Positions 63,705 through 64,000 of a stretch of DNA of 64,000 nucleotides are shown piece after piece; position 1 is the first letter of the stretch; the number at the start of each line of letters is the position of its first letter. Source of the DNA: Prorocentrum cordatum (Eukaryota > Sar > Dinophyceae > Prorocentrales > Prorocentraceae). The notes below the pieces were generated by a model. It was not told where the DNA came from and searched no databases. It worked only from the letters and a program-made list of their open reading frames with translations. The translations under genes and the position numbers were made by a program. The DNA lies in NCBI GenBank assembly GCA_963575745.1, contig CAUYUJ010009413.1, positions 419,501 to 483,500 of the forward strand, read 5' to 3'.

Positions 63705-64000
63705 GTTAACGCAAACGGGGGTCAGCCAGAGCCTCGAGACGGGGGTAAGGTTAACCAGGGGAACAAAAAGTGGCATAAACATAACAACTCGGAGGTCCGC
63801 GCGGATTTCTTGGATCGGCGCTGGGGCCCTCCAGCGGCGCCTCCGGCGCCGCCCCTGGCGCGCTCCGCGCGCCAGGGAGGGGGGTCCAGCGCCGATCCGA
63901 GAAATCCGCGCGGACCTGCGAATTTTTATGTTTATGCCTTTTTTGTTCCCCTAGGTTAGGTTAACGCAAACGGGGGTCAGCCAGAGCGCCCGATCTTGCA
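63705..64000. mobile_element. Family A hairpin between two family E starts
   Basis: The hairpin at 63749-63959 has arms GGGGAACAAAAA, GGCATAAACATAA, GAGGTCCGCGCGGATTTC and GGATCGGCGCTGG returning on the right. The inner CGCGCTCCGCGCG and GGCGCCTCCGGCGCC are also palindromic. A 28-bp exact direct repeat starting GTTAACGCAAACGGGGGTCA lies at 63705-63732 and 63960-63987. The right copy continues into family E (CGATCTTGCA) at the window end. Confidence 0.8.

Noticed and set aside
63705-63732. Telomere or centromere function for the repeats
   Set aside because: No TTTAGGG-type array and no other evidence; satellites alone do not support it.

Overview
The window reads as nuclear DNA from a dinoflagellate, most likely a core, Prorocentrum-like species. 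This is an inference. It rests on GC-rich, extremely repeat-dense sequence without compact genes, on decayed coding blocks that resemble the LINE endonuclease and methyltransferase-like retroelement polyproteins common in dinoflagellate genomes (recalled patterns, not searched), and on a few isolated exon-like stretches with strongly G/C-ending codons. No rRNA, CRISPR array, bacterial operon or intact ordinary gene was found.

Layout. 0-3.4 kb: a short inverted-repeat element, a 1.2 kb heptamer repeat, and a frameshifted fragment with a hAT-dimerisation-like motif. 3.45-5.3 kb: a 77-bp satellite. 5.3-7.9 kb: a decayed polyprotein split by a 287-bp inverted-repeat element. 7.9-12 kb: a 100-bp tandem array, small elements and one exon-like stretch. 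12.1-16 kb: a decayed LINE. 16-31 kb: a mosaic of short dispersed families, low-complexity tracts and minisatellites. 31-40.5 kb: stacked foldback elements, a 1.05 kb TIR element with exact 8-bp duplications carrying a 73-bp array, a 1.1 kb pentamer repeat, and a 0.75 kb TIR element carrying a 90-bp array. 40.5-47 kb: GT, GAG and GAT tracts and further copies of the families. 47.2-52.9 kb: a 5.7 kb relative of the same TIR element holding about 57 copies of the 90-bp repeat. 55.4-60.7 kb: two inverted copies of a 0.9 kb repeat around a 1.1 kb minisatellite foldback. 60.7-64 kb: minisatellites, a terminal-exon-like reading frame, a tRNA-like sequence and nested hairpins.

The unifying theme is a population of inverted-repeat (TIR or foldback) elements, several carrying tandem arrays internally. 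The most notable is a family ending in TTAAGTCGGGCGTGTCCC, called family B here. Its members range from a 153-bp MITE to a 5.7 kb satellite-filled element. Long open frames across 47.5-52.6 kb are artefacts of a 90-bp period. Frameshifts in the decayed genes may be real decay or long-read assembly errors; sequence alone cannot decide. Family letters below (A, B, C...) are local labels for this window.
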